From NCBI GenBank assembly GCA_001247695.2, contig LGRX02028960.1:1-31086 (forward strand): 31,086 bases of DNA, read 5' to 3'. Both the position numbers and the translations under genes were made by a program. Source of the stretch: Cymbomonas tetramitiformis (lineage: Eukaryota; Chlorophyta; Pyramimonadophyceae; Pyramimonadales; Pyramimonadaceae). The notes beneath the pieces were generated by a model. The model ran no database searches and was not told the origin of the DNA. It worked only from the letters and a program-made list of their open reading frames with translations. This document shows, piece by piece, positions 30,611 through 31,086 of the stretch. Each line of letters opens with the position of its first letter. The first letter of the stretch is position 1.

Positions 30611-31086
30611 TGAAATGCTTCCAAAATGATCATGAGTGACCGGAATGTCGTTGGTTCATCGCCGGGTGCCCCGTACGGCCGTGTGTCGCTTGAATTGGAT
30701 AGGGTTTCCTTACGTATGTACCCGACTAACCCGTGATAGTGCGAAACAGATAGCAAGTTCGGAGTGGTTTGAGTTATAGTTTGTTATATGCTTATGAAAT
30801 GCTTCCAAAATGATCATGAGTGACCGGAATGTCGTTGGTTCATCGCCGGGTGCCCTGTACGGCCGTGTGTCGCTTGAATTGGATAGGGTTTCCTTACGTA
30901 TGTACCCGACTAACCCGTGATCGTGCGAAACAGATAGCAAGTTCGGAGTGGTTTGAGTTATAGTTTGTTATATGCTTATGAAATGCTTCCAAAATGATCA
31001 TGAGTGACCGGAATGTCGTTAGTTCATCGCCGGGTGCCCCGTACGGCCGTGTGTCGCTTGAATTGGATAGGGTTTCCTTACGTATG
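30611..31086. repeat. 184-bp satellite array, at least 2.6 copies, runs off the window
   Basis: Units start TGAAATGCTTCCAAAATGAT at 30611, 30795 and 30979, exactly 184 bp apart. They differ at only a few positions (for example GCCCCG/GCCCTG, GATAGT/GATCGT, GTTGGT/GTTAGT). The first unit abuts the T-rich tract. If the phosphatase gene continues to the right, the array is intronic; otherwise it truncates the gene. Confidence 0.93.

Overview
The window comes from an intron-rich nuclear genome packed with transposons. It holds two spliced genes, a decayed retrotransposon and many nested non-coding elements. There are no bacterial-type operons. Plant-type trehalose-6-phosphate phosphatase exons, GT-AG introns of roughly 0.15-1.25 kb and a protein family I remember from algae and protists suggest an alga or a related early-branching photosynthetic eukaryote. 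I cannot name the species.

Layout: (1) 1-4586 and 16119-21549 are two diverged copies, in inverted orientation, of one long AT-rich non-coding repeat. It runs off the left window edge and has TGTCATAC-rich subterminal DNA and inner ends starting CAGGG. (2) 4587-6045 is unique DNA with a short GC-rich coding-like island (about 5199-5735). (3) 6046-8834 is bounded by inverted repeats with tandem subterminal TTTTAAGGACAC motifs. It contains a frameshifted non-LTR reverse transcriptase with a C-terminal restriction-like endonuclease. (4) 13834-9452 (minus strand) is a five-exon gene that I reconstructed; it is not visible as a single open frame. The splice joins restore a 378-residue protein. Two of its introns are largely filled by minisatellites, an 11-copy 48-bp array and a roughly 1-kb array of about 26-bp units. 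(5) 14014-14168 is a perfect 44-bp inverted repeat just upstream of that gene. (6) 15500-16970 is a nested insertion stack: two hAT-type MITEs with perfect 8-bp target duplications, one of them split by a Tc1/mariner-type MITE with a TA duplication and a readable empty site. (7) 21550-25336 is repeat-rich DNA with no recognised gene and a tRNA-like 105-bp insert between 12-bp direct repeats. (8) 25337-26944 is a longer relative of the Tc1/mariner-type MITE, with palindromic CTCC/GGAG repeats and a 45-codon frame. (9) 27249-27352 is a tandem 22-mer also seen in the long repeat. (10) 28916-30445 holds four internal exons of a trehalose-6-phosphate phosphatase-like gene. Its catalytic nucleophile Asp is replaced by Gly, and a 1-nt insertion breaks the third visible exon. 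(11) 30611 to the end is a 184-bp satellite array that begins in what should be the next intron.

The main results are the reconstruction of the hidden minus-strand gene, tandem arrays sitting in introns of both genes, the fossil record of nested insertions, and a phosphatase gene that looks catalytically dead. I found no gene cluster or defence-like system; the interest lies in mobile DNA and gene structure. All exon coordinates are inferred by eye from conserved reading frames and splice consensus, without RNA data or searches.
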